This document shows, piece after piece, positions 1 through 9,923 of a stretch of 64,000 bases of DNA; within the stretch, counting starts at the first letter, position 1; every line of letters starts with the position of its first letter. Under the pieces are notes generated by a model, which was given only the letters and a program-made list of their open reading frames with translations, did not search any database and was not told where the DNA came from. The DNA lies in the NCBI GenBank assembly GCA_030789695.1, contig CM061132.1, positions 160,748,817-160,812,816 on the forward strand, in the 5' to 3' direction. Origin of the DNA: Scilla litardierei (lineage: Eukaryota > Streptophyta > Magnoliopsida > Asparagales > Asparagaceae). Both the position numbers and the translations under genes were made by a program.

Positions 1-1
1 C

Positions 2-2314
2 GTCTACAGCAGGAGCTTGGGGGAGCACTTGGGCCATTTGGAGGTGGTCTTCCGGGAGTTGTTGGCGCAGCATTTGTTCGCCAACCGGAAGAAGTGCAGT
101 TTCGGCCAGGCACGGATTGAGTATCTAGGGCACGTGGTGTCAACCGAGGGTGTAGCTGCCGACAGATCGAAGATAGAGGCCATGCTGGACTGGCCCATTC
201 CTACTACACTGCGAGCTCTCCGAGGTTTTTTGGGACTGACCGGATATTACCGGAAGTTCGTTAAGGGGTACAGCACCATAGCTTGGCCCCTTACCGAACA
301 GCTCAAGAAGGACGGATTCCGTTGGGGGGAGGAAGCCACCAAGGCCTTTCAGGCCTTGAAGGTGGCCATGACGACCGCACCAGTTCTAGCCTTGCCAGAC
401 TTCAGCCTACCTTTCGTGGTGGAGACCGATGCTTCGGGATACGGGTTGGGAGCGGTGCTTATGCAGGAGGGACGGCCCATCGCCTATTTCAGCCACGTGT
501 TGTCAGCTAGAGCACGACTGAAATCGGTGTATGAGCGAGAGTTGATGGCCATTGTCCTTGCGGTGGCAAAGTGGCGGCCATATCTGTTGGGTCGGGAGTT
601 CGTGGTCAGGACGGACCAGCGGGGCCTCAAGTACCTGCTGGAGCAGCGGTTGGTTACTGAGGAGCACCAGCGTTGGTTGTCCAAGCTGGTGGGGTACCGG
701 TTCGCTATCGAGTACAGGCCAGGGTTGGAGAACAAGGCAGCTGACGTCTTGTCTCGTCGGGAGGAGAGCGTGGATCTGAGGGCTTTATCACGACCGATGT
801 GGCTGGACTGGGAGCCCATCTTTCAGGAGGCAGAGAGTGATGAGGAGCTGGGGCGGATCCGCGAGTTGTTGCGGCAGGGACGGGAGGGGCCGATCGGGTA
901 TTCCTTGCAGGGACGTCGACTGCTGTATCAGGGGAGGTTGGTGCTGCCACGGGCTTCAGGCTTCATACCCGTCCTCTTTCAGGAGTTCCACGGGTCGGCG
1001 ACGGGGGGACATTCCGGGGTGCAGCAGACATACCAGAGGATGGCTAGAGAGGTGTACTGGCCCGGAATGCGCAGGAGGATTGCCCAGTTAGTAGCAGCTT
1101 GTGACGTCTGCCAACGTCACAAGTACATGGCCATGGCTCCGGCAGGACTCCTACAGCCGTTAGAGTTACCGGAGCGAGTATGGGAGGAGGTCACTATGGA
1201 CTTCATCGACGGGCTACCACGGTCCGAGGGATATTCAGTGATCTGCGTCGTAGTGAACCGTCTGAGTAAGTATGCCCATTTTATACCCTTGAGGCATCCT
1301 TACTCAGCGGTCACGGTGACCACAGCGTTCATCCGAGAGGTGATCCGCCTGCATGGGATCCCGGGGTCTATAGTGTCCGACAGGGACCAAGTGTTTTTGA
1401 GCGGGTTCTGGCGGGAGCTCTTCAGGGTACAGGGCACGGTCCTAAAGAGGAGCACGGCATACCACCCGCAGACAGACGGGCAGACCGAGGTGGTGAACAG
1501 ATCCATAGAGACTTATCTGCGGTGCTTCGCCTCGGATAAGCCCCGACAGTGGTACAGGTGGTTGGCATGGGCGGAGTATTGGTACAACACCTCGTACCAC
1601 TCTGCCGCGGGGACGACTCCCTTTCGGATCCTGTATGGGCGAGACCCACCGTCCTTGCTCAGATTTGGCGACAGGCAGACACCGGTGTCGCAGGTAGAGG
1701 CTTACATGGGGGACAGTGATGCGATGTTGGAGGAGCTCCGGCGACACCTATTGAGAGCACATCAGGTTATGAAGGCCCGGGCAGACGGGCATCGGAGGGA
1801 GGTCCATTTTCAGGAGGGCGACATGGTGTATCTCAAGCTGCGACCCTATCGGCAGAAGACATTAGCTCGGAGGCAGAATGAGAAGTTAGCTGCTCGCTAC
1901 TACGGACCCTACCAGATTGCAGCCAAGATTGGGAAGGTGGCGTATCGTTTACACCTACCTCCTTCCTCGAGGATACATCCGATGTTCCATGTGTCGCAGC
2001 TACGGAGGGCGATTGGAGACCAGTCAGCGACGTCGACGCTGCCACCTTCACTGACGGAGGACATGGAGGTACTGCTGGAGCCATTGGATGTGCGGGCAGT
2101 TCGACAGGGGCCAGGAAGACGCAGAGAGGTGCTGATTTATTGGGTGGGCCTGCCAGATTTTGATGCCACGTGGGAGGCGTATGACGTGATTCGGGAGCAG
2201 TTTCCAGATTTCCACCTTGAGGACAAGGTGGCTCTTTTAGGGGGGGTATTGATGCGGACGCACCACCTACGGACCCCCCTTCACCGACCGATGACACGGT
2301 CCCACCCATCGTGA
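2..2314 (+). CDS. Ty3/gypsy chromovirus Pol, C-terminal part (RT end, RNase H, integrase, chromodomain)
   Basis: The reading frame enters from the left edge and stays open to a stop at 2314, so the protein is partial at its N-terminus. It begins in the last part of reverse transcriptase (GHLEVVFREL, then EYLGHVVS and the FLGLTGYYRKF block). RNase H follows, with ETDASGYGLGAVL, YERELMAIVLAV and the DQRGLKYLLEQ region. The integrase has an HHCC zinc finger (GGHSGVQQTY to CDVCQRH) and a DDE core (MDFIDGLP, SDRDQVF, QTDGQTE). A C-terminal chromodomain is visible as LIYWVGLPDFDATWE and FPDFHLEDKV. Such proteins copy and insert the element; chromodomains of this type bind modified histones. The last residues run into the LTR. 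The short 413-bp LTR suggests the Reina or Galadriel lineage (inference). No internal stop is seen. Confidence 0.95.
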   Translation, partial: VYSRSLGEHLGHLEVVFRELLAQHLFANRKKCSFGQARIEYLGHVVSTEGVAADRSKIEAMLDWPIPTTLRALRGFLGLTGYYRKFVKGYSTIAWPLTEQLKKDGFRWGEEATKAFQALKVAMTTAPVLALPDFSLPFVVETDASGYGLGAVLMQEGRPIAYFSHVLSARARLKSVYERELMAIVLAVAKWRPYLLGREFVVRTDQRGLKYLLEQRLVTEEHQRWLSKLVGYRFAIEYRPGLENKAADVLSRREESVDLRALSRPMWLDWEPIFQEAESDEELGRIRELLRQGREGPIGYSLQGRRLLYQGRLVLPRASGFIPVLFQEFHGSATGGHSGVQQTYQRMAREVYWPGMRRRIAQLVAACDVCQRHKYMAMAPAGLLQPLELPERVWEEVTMDFIDGLPRSEGYSVICVVVNRLSKYAHFIPLRHPYSAVTVTTAFIREVIRLHGIPGSIVSDRDQVFLSGFWRELFRVQGTVLKRSTAYHPQTDGQTEVVNRSIETYLRCFASDKPRQWYRWLAWAEYWYNTSYHSAAGTTPFRILYGRDPPSLLRFGDRQTPVSQVEAYMGDSDAMLEELRRHLLRAHQVMKARADGHRREVHFQEGDMVYLKLRPYRQKTLARRQNEKLAARYYGPYQIAAKIGKVAYRLHLPPSSRIHPMFHVSQLRRAIGDQSATSTLPPSLTEDMEVLLEPLDVRAVRQGPGRRREVLIYWVGLPDFDATWEAYDVIREQFPDFHLEDKVALLGGVLMRTHHLRTPLHRPMTRSHPS
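2235..2249 (+). other. Polypurine tract of the chromovirus
   Basis: A TTTTAGGGGGGGTAT run lies immediately before the LTR start. A purine-rich run here primes plus-strand DNA synthesis in LTR retrotransposons. It overlaps the end of the Pol reading frame. Confidence 0.7.
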
Positions 2315-2662
2315 CGTACGTGCGGCGCAGGAGGCGCGGGATCGTGACTTAGTGGGTCTAGTAGGTTAGGGGGTATTTTAGTCCTTTCAGGCTAAATTAG
2401 TAATTCCCCATTTTCTTCTATTTATTAGGGCTAGCCGCCATTGTTAGGGCTATGCTTATTTTGTTGAAGAACATCCTTAGGCATCTTGCGAAGGATCTTT
2501 AGGCTTTTTGTCCGTTCAAATAAAAGCTAGGAGATCGAGTTCGTCTCGAAAGAACTCACTTATCTTTGTTCTTCATCGAAATTCTCAATCAAAAATCCTC
2601 TTTTTAATTTTTTCCTCTTTTAAATTCTGATTTCTATTGATTCGATCCACCGGATCGTATCA
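2250..2662 (+). repeat. 3' LTR of the chromovirus (413 bp)
   Basis: The repeat starts TGATGCG just after the polypurine tract and ends CGTATCA, giving a near-perfect inverted terminus. The 5' LTR lies outside the window, so identity and target duplication cannot be checked. An AATAAA-like signal (CAAATAAAAG) lies near 2518-2527. Confidence 0.8.
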
Positions 2663-3721
2663 TAATTTTATGCCGACTTATACACTTATTGGACCAAATG
2701 TACCTACCTAATTCAAACACAAGCCTCGACAGCAGAGACAAAGTTGCAGCTGGTTACACATGTGCAAGTGATAGTAACACCCAGACCAAAACCCCACTAG
2801 TTCAACAAAGCATCTTGCATGCTTTTGAGATGATTGGCATTTTGATGTGAGCGGTTACAGATGATTCAAGTAGAGCACCATTCCTCAAATGATACATTAT
2901 AAAAAAAGAATCGGCATCCTTCCAAACATAATCAGTAAGCTATTGCTCATTCATATCATATTCATCACATTGCCTAGTTTTGTCAAATCACATGATACAT
3001 ATATCACAAGTAAATTGACATCATTTTATGTGCTGAATTCTATTCTATATTTGGATATAGAAACAATCATCAGGCTGCACTGATAAATCTTAGTATAGTA
3101 CTGCTCCTTAGTAAGTGACACACTGTAAGAAAAGAACCTTCACCCTTCCTACCAAAATCGGCAAGCTATTGCTCGTTCATATCATATGCATCCCAATGCG
3201 TAGGTTTTCAGATCTCACAATACCTACATGTCAAGTAAACTGACCCCTTTGATGTGTTGGATTTTATGTTTGGATATGGCACAACTCATCAGATTCAGTG
3301 TTGATTGAACTGGAAAAGCCTAGAAGTTAAAATGATGCTCTTGAGTAGTGCATTACCAAATTAAGATGACAAACTTCATTTCAACAGCTTAGCATTCAGA
3401 CAATATCATGTGAACTTGATGCTTAATCCAAATCTGAACTTCATCAATAAATCTCATGCATCTTGCATAATGATATTAATGAAATGCCTGAAGATATGAT
3501 TATCATAACACAGCTAGACAAAATCTAATAAAACGAAATAAAAGCCGTACTGAAAATCACATGTGGTGAAACTCAAATCTCTTAAATCGATTAAAGCTAA
3601 ACCCTCTATTTTCAAACCCCCTCCCCCACCCCACCCCCCCCCCAAAAAAAAAAAACAAACAAACAAACAACACCCTCTAAAAAAGAAGAGAAGAGAAGAA
3701 AACGAGTCACTCACATAAAAT
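2663..3721. other. Intergenic, no gene seen
   Basis: AT-rich sequence with no convincing coding potential. There is a diverged internal duplication: a segment around 2890-3080 (AAAAGAA, CCTTCC, AGCTATTGCTC, CATATCATAT) recurs around 3128-3310. A low-complexity run of C, A and (CAAA)n lies at 3607-3672. Confidence 0.5.
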
Positions 3722-4974
3722 CAGTGTTCTAAACATCGAATATCGGTTGCGTATCGGTCTAGAAAATTTGATATCGGATTGCGGATATCGGAGATATATC
3801 GGGGATATTGACTAAATATCGGAATTCAAATCGAATGCTTAAAATGATGACATATGCATGCATAGATGTATATAAGAAAATTATAAAGTATACTAACTCA
3901 AATAAAAGTATGTTTTGGTTATATTTCTCTAGTTAAATATGAATATCGAGGATATTGACTAAATATCGGAGTGTAATATCAGAGGCTAAAAAATGATGTC
4001 AAATAAAATCAAAGATGTGTCTAAAAAATATAAACTATAGAAACTCAAATAAAAGTATGTTTTGTGTCTACTTACCTCATTAAACGTGAATACCGATCAT
4101 TCACTTGGTGGAATATTTTTTAAGTAGTCACGAGGATCAATATTATTCTAATGGACACATAGTAATAGCTCAAATAAACACTTTCCACATTATTCATGTG
4201 GATCAATATAACTAGTATGATGATGAAAATAAAAAAACTGAAAAAATGTAAAATGTAAAAAAGGAAAAGAATACTCACCTTGATCGAAAACCCCTCTCTT
4301 GCAAAGAACAAAAGATGGATTGAAAAAACTGAAAACTGAAAAAATTTAGAAAAAGATAAGATGTAAAAAATGTAAAAAGTAAAGAATACTAAGTAGTAAG
4401 TACTTACATTGATCGGAAAATCCCTTGCGAAGATCGACCGTCGGATGTCAAAGCTCGATTGATAGAAAAAACCCAAAACATGTAGGAAAAATGAAAAAAA
4501 TGAAAAAAAAAATGAAAATATGAAAAAAAAAAATAGGGCTCGACTACTCACCTTGATCAGAAAACACTTCCTTGCAAAGATTGAATGACGGACGCCAAAG
4601 CTCAATCGATTGCCGCCGGAAATTTTCGTCGTACGGAGCTGAGTGGAGCGGCGTGATTAGAATTAGGGTAAAGCAGCGATTATCTCTTAAAAATCCTGAT
4701 CCCTCGTCGGTTTAAGTAAATGAGTGGGTCGGGTGAATCGGGTCAGATCCACTTTTAAGTGGACTGACCTTCTAACTTTGTTTTTGAAAAAATGAATTGT
4801 GGCCGATATTTCAAAGTGATATATCGGCCGTAATATCGGCCGCAACCCGATATTGCGGCGATATTTTCCCAAATATCGGAATCCACAATATATAAGCTCA
4901 TATCGTATCTGCCTAGTGATAAAACCGATATTGCAGCCGATATATCAGATATCAGTCCAATATTTAGAACACTG
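3722..4974. mobile_element. hAT-like non-autonomous transposon, 1253 bp
   Basis: The termini are inverted: CAGTGTTCTAAACATCG at the left, and the reverse complement of the right end reads CAGTGTTCTAAATATTG. The element is flanked by a perfect 8-bp target duplication, CATAAAAT, at 3714-3721 and 4975-4982. An 8-bp duplication with CAG-type ends is the hAT signature. No transposase frame is present, so it must be mobilised in trans. Both subterminal regions are crowded with ATATCGG/CCGATAT motifs, the arrangement expected of transposase binding sites. A weak frame on the minus strand (4120-4605) is low-complexity Phe/Ser-rich and is not treated as a gene. Confidence 0.9.
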
Positions 4975-6420
4975 CATAAAATAGAAGCTTCTAGAAGAGG
5001 GTTGGTACACAATGATGGACACACATAAAGTCAAGGGTGAGCAAAATGCCCACGCTGAATTTTGGCCCCAAAAAAACCAAAACCTATATAAAATCATCAA
5101 GTGCATACATGATACTTGTTTTAGATGAGTATATTTTGCTTCATTAAATTAGACGGCTAGCTCAAGCGATAAGATTTCAAGATGGTGTAGGACACATGTT
5201 CAAGTCTTTACTTATGAATTTTTGTTATTTTTTGACTTTTTTGCTCATCAATATACAAAGCAACTAAATTCTAATTTTCATATTTTACTTGAGATTTTCC
5301 TAGTGCAAGAGGGTGAACACCAAACATCAAACGTTAGTTTCAATTCTGCTGGAAAAAAGGAATATATATTTATGATTTTTCTTCCATGTTTCAATGCATG
5401 TTATAATATTATATATTAATAATATATAGCCTTCAAATTTTAAAAAAGCAGGAAAACTTTGGCTCAGTGGAGGCCCACTTCACATGGGCCTTTGCGGCTG
5501 AAGAAGCTAGGCCGCGTTCTCATAAAGGTGTGCACAAGCGGGCCTAAGCGGGCCTCTTTTTACAAAGTGGCTTGTTTATGTTTAAGCTGCACTTTGTTGA
5601 TCCGATTTTGTGGCGGGGCTTGGTATCTAAAAATCGACCCGCCCCAAATTCTATATTATATAATACTACAAACCATACAATCTCCAAAATATTATCCATA
5701 ACAATCTTGATTGCTGGTTTTCTCTCAGCCTCTTAGTTCATGATCTTTCTCCTCTCCCTCTCAACCTATCGAGGTGGTCATAGAATGGTGATCAGATGTT
5801 GAGCGGACGGTGTCAGGTGACCAACAGGTAAGTTTGGCTTTTCTGCAAAAAAAATTTCCTTGCTTTTTTCATTGTTCCTCATCTTCTTCCTCGGATCCTC
5901 TCCATATCCTCCTCTATTTTTCATTCCCGCATTCTCTCTGCCTCCCTTTGTTCTTCGGTTGCTATTGGTGGTTGGAGATGGCACGCCGATGCTTCTATAT
6001 CCACTAGCAACAGCCAAAGAATGGAGGGAGAGAAGGGGAAGAGGAGGCTACACTTGTTGATCCTCCTTTGTTCCACTTCCTCATCATCTCACCATCCTCA
6101 GGTTGCTGATCATCCTACCCATTCTCTTATTCTCCACCTCCACCCCCTTATAGATCCACTTGACAATCACCCTAGAGTTAGGATGGTGAGCTCTAGGGAT
6201 GCAATGTGTATTCTTCACAATGACAGCAAAATGTTAAGGATGAATTGTATCTCCGAGTAGAGTTCAAAGCTCGTCTTGACGGATTAGATCCGTCTTAATC
6301 ACCTATGCTTCAGCCAAACGTTGGCTGACATCAAAATGAAAAAGAAAATAAGGAAAATAAGGAAGCAGCCACGAATTAAGAATTGAGATGAAGAGATAAA
6401 ATGGTTTATAAGCTATATAT
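4975..6420. other. Intergenic, no gene seen
   Basis: AT-rich DNA. It holds the second copy of the 8-bp duplication, one SINE-like relic (5150-5235), and pyrimidine-rich stretches around 5750-6150 that resemble a UTR but show no supported coding exon. Confidence 0.4.
5150..5235 (+). mobile_element. tRNA-derived SINE-like relic
   Basis: An internal RNA polymerase III promoter is recognisable. A box A-like TAGCTCAAGCGA lies at 5158-5169 and a box B-like TGTTCAAGTC at 5197-5206, spaced as in tRNA genes. A T-rich tail (TTTTTGTTATTTTTT) follows. The head does not form an intact tRNA. No target duplication was identified. Confidence 0.45.
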
Positions 6421-6783
6421 ATAATGTGTATCATATGACATGAGGCTAAGCATCATATGTGACCTCTAAAACTTTTATTTTTTCAGAGGATCAGAATCGC
6501 TTATTTTAAGCTTCATATTCTAAAATCTCAAAATAGATAACCCCAAAGGGTATTATACCCCGTTCATCCACCAGTCGCAAAAGTTTTATTCATGCAAAAC
6601 CCGTTATTTGCGACCAGTGGATGAACGGACAAAACCCCTTGGATTCATCTGACAGTGTTTTGAGGTGTTAAAATAAGTGGATCAAAATGAAAGGTTCCGA
6701 TCCTCCGAAAGAATAATAGAGGATGGAGTTTTGGAGGTGTATATAAGGTTTAGCATCATATGTTATATGATACTCATTATTCT
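6421..6783. mobile_element. Fold-back MITE-like element
   Basis: Two arms are inverted copies. The inner stem pairs CCGTTCATCCACCAGTCGCAAA (near 6563) with its near-complement near 6610, with two mismatches. The outer arms pair TTTTTTCAGAGGATCAGAA (about 6478) with TTCCGATCCTCCGAAAGAA (about 6694), and TAATGTGTATCATAT with ATATGATACTCATTA. No coding capacity is seen. Exact ends and target duplication are uncertain. Confidence 0.65.
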
Positions 6784-9094
6784 TACACACACACCAATTA
6801 TTCTCCGATATATATGGATGATGATTGGAATAGCATCCTTCCAGGCTGGTTGTTGATCTGTTCACGTGTAGTAATTTTGATATGCTTCTCTCTAGGTTTG
6901 TCGTCACCTGGCATCATAAGCGGTGGGATCAAAGGATGAACAATATAATCAAAGAATGAACAATGTAAATCGGATTTGCGCTGAGAGCAACGATGACAAC
7001 AGGAGTAACAACATGGTCTGCCCCTGTAACCAAAGCAGGAAGAGGAACCATGATGGTATCACCTCCGCTTCCGTCTCCCTCCTCTCCTTCCCTGCCCGCC
7101 TCCTCATCCACATCATTACCACGACCACGACCGCTTCCCCTTCCCCTTACCCTTCCATGAGAGAACAAGAGATCGAGGACAAAATAGAGAGATTTGATGA
7201 ACAAAGAAGCAACAGAAGAATATAACGGAACAATAAACAGTTTGGGTTTTCCTACTTTTATTCTTTCAGCTTTTGGTTGATACTTTTCCTGCTTTTTCCG
7301 GCTTAAGCAAATTGGCACCTACTCGCTTTTTTGAACAGCAACACTCTACAACATTGATAGCCTTATTATATGATCACACTTCAGTGTATAATTTCTTAGT
7401 TAAATGTTTACCTATACATGTATTGCATGTGACAACCTACAATTATTCACGTATGCCCCAAACAAATAATTTCTGTGCATCCACCACTGTTGGGGTTCTT
7501 TTTCTATCTACCAACACCGTAAAGATGATGATGTTCCACCTAGACATGTTAAAATTGATAATTCACAATACAAACTATCAAGTACTGAGCAACTTATTAG
7601 GATAGACTCAACCTTTAAGAATACACAAGTTGGCAAGTAGATAAATCTCCTCGTTCATTGTGCGGTTTATAACCTGCCGGTTCAAATGTTCCTATTATGA
7701 ATATAATATATAATGGATCAAATTCCAACGGTTATTCCACAACTTTGATGCTAAAAAGCAAATTCATTTTTCGCTTGACCCGAAGATATCAAGGATAGAC
7801 ACTTTAAAATGAGTGTCATCCGTGACGTGCATTGATATTTGCATGGCATTGGTTTGAATGTATTACACTCTTAAGACATGCTGGACCTTAAAAACACTAT
7901 AAAAGTGTGCCAGATCTGTATGGGCTTTAAACATAGTCTAATGATCATATGTTGGACACATTTTGGAGTAACACATCGCTTGAACAAACATAACCTAAAA
8001 AAGATTTTAAAACGAAAAAAGTTTCATCAACTGAGTATATACTAGGCGAATGGAACATAAACGCCATGTGAATTGAACTAGTTAACCCACTGGATTATCA
8101 TTTTTAGTCTAATTTCCTGTTGATTAAAAATTGTGGACTTAAGTCGTTGAGGTTTATTTTGCTTTTCATTCTCACTAATATAGCATACTATCACCGCAGG
8201 TGCCGATGTGTACAATAAAAGATACGCATGCACACACAGCACAACCATAAGGCCCAGACCTGCATCCTACACTTCTAAAAAGTTGCCGCATCTATGCAAA
8301 TGTATTGTGTTATATCCATCTTATATGTCCATGCTTCAAAGAACAAAAGGTGAACTTCAGCTAAGGTAACTATTGGCAGCAGAGGACCATACATGATATC
8401 CTAAACTAGTGCAAGTCAGAAATAGCTACTGTTGGATACATCATGTAACGCGCAAAATCTATAAGATGAACAGCAACAAACGGGAAGAAAGCAATTTTGA
8501 GACAAGGACGGTCATAATATTTCCATCGAAATATCATATGGCGATAAGTCGATACAACCTAATAGGTAATAACAAATCAATTGAAACAAAAAAGATGTCA
8601 TCCAGCCTAATAATCCTCTTGTTCAAACACAATAATATGATTATTTTAAGGAATTTTGATGTCTATGAACCAAAGCAATTTGTGAATAGTATCTGGAATT
8701 TCAATTCCTTGATATCAATCCGCCCGATACCTTCCAAAAGGGCAAGCTGTTGAGCACATCATAAAACAAATTCACAACTCTAATTTCCCCTCATATAGAT
8801 AAGTCATATGACCAAAAGCCCAATGTAAACGTATAAGATTCAGAGATGCCAACAGAAGTAAGAAGGATGCCTTGGTCATGCGCAAGACAACTAATACCTG
8901 CCTATAAATTGTTTCATGAAATTATTAATACATTGGTATAGTGATGCGTTTTGCTAGGGTTTTGATGATAAAAATGGGATTTTTATTGGAAATTCAGATC
9001 TGGAATTAAAAGGGAACCCTACTACAATTCAACTACTCGCTAACTAACGATTAGAAAACAATTATTAACCTAGGGGGGAAAGCCAAATCCTAAT
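6784..9094. other. Intergenic, no supported gene
   Basis: A minus-strand frame of 129 codons at 6929-7318 contains a Gly/Arg-rich stretch and a hydrophobic tail but matches no family I recognise and lacks gene context, so it is not called. The rest is AT-rich with no repeats that I could delimit. Confidence 0.4.
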
Positions 9095-9226
9095 ACAATT
9101 AATCTAAGGGAATAAATAAAATAACTCTCACAATTTTTCGCATCCCAATTAGGGCCGGCTCAACCCCATTAAATAGAAAACCACCCCTATTTGTTATTTT
9201 ACTCAAATACCCCCTCCCTCCAATTA
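9095..9226 (+). repeat. Direct repeat, copy 1 (132 bp)
   Basis: This segment recurs at 9792-9923 with only two differences seen by eye (GGCTCAACCCCATT versus GGCTTAACCCCCTT). Both copies are preceded by ATTCAGATCT, but copy 1 has about 95 extra bases between that motif and the repeat. Confidence 0.85.
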
Positions 9227-9295
9227 ACCCATTCTACCAGGTCATGTGAGCGGTCCCCACCTTCGCTAAAAACCACACTGAATCGTCGACAGCTG

Positions 9296-9640
9296 CAGGC
9301 TTCAGATCTGCACCATTTTCGTTCGTCTCTTTCGGATCTGGATCTGATAATTTCAGATCTGGATCGCCGACAGCCTCTGGCTTCAGATCTGCACCACTTT
9401 CCTCCCTCTCTATTAGATCTGAATCTGAAATTTCCAGATCTGGATCTGAAATTTCCAAATCTGGATCTGATAATTCCACATCTGGATCGGATAACTTCAG
9501 ATCTGGCTCCGGATCTGGTGGATTTACGCCTGAAAGCTCCGGATCTGGCTCCGGATCTGGTGGATCTACGCCTGAAGGCTCCAGATCTGGCTCCGATCTG
9601 GTAGATCTGGACTTAGAATCTTCAGATCTAGCCCCGGATC
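9296..9640 (+). repeat. GATCTG-based degenerate minisatellite
   Basis: About twenty copies of GATCTG occur, within variants of CAGATCTGGATCTGA and a 39-bp unit containing GGCTCCGGATCTGG (two near-identical copies at about 9505-9580). It sits between the two 132-bp direct repeats. Short Asp/Leu-Pro-rich frames across it follow from the repeat and are not treated as genes. Confidence 0.8.
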
Positions 9641-9791
9641 TTTATTTGTTGTCAAAAGCGGCTCCTTTTTGCTTGGATCCATCTTTAAGTTGAGTTTCAT
9701 GGATAACGCCGCTATTGCCTCTGCTATCGCCGCCAATTTTGTTTCAGTTTTCACCTGATTCTCCCTTATTTCCTATTGAAAATTCAGATCT

Positions 9792-9923
9792 ACAATTAAT
9801 CTAAGGGAATAAATAAAATAACTCTCACAATTTTTCGCATCCCAATTAGGGCCGGCTTAACCCCCTTAAATAGAAAACCACCCCTATTTGTTATTTTACT
9901 CAAATACCCCCTCCCTCCAATTA
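9792..9923 (+). repeat. Direct repeat, copy 2 (132 bp)
   Basis: Near-identical partner of 9095-9226. Together with the 565 bp between them this may be a short retroelement relic or a local duplication. No polypurine tract or primer site could be confirmed. Confidence 0.85.

Noticed and set aside
4120..4605. 161-codon minus-strand frame inside the hAT element
   Set aside because: Phe/Ser/Ile low-complexity from A/T-rich DNA, with no transposase motif.
6929..7318. 129-codon minus-strand frame with an RGRGSGRGRG stretch
   Set aside because: No start context, no homologous family recognised, and the Gly/Arg part derives from a simple repeat.
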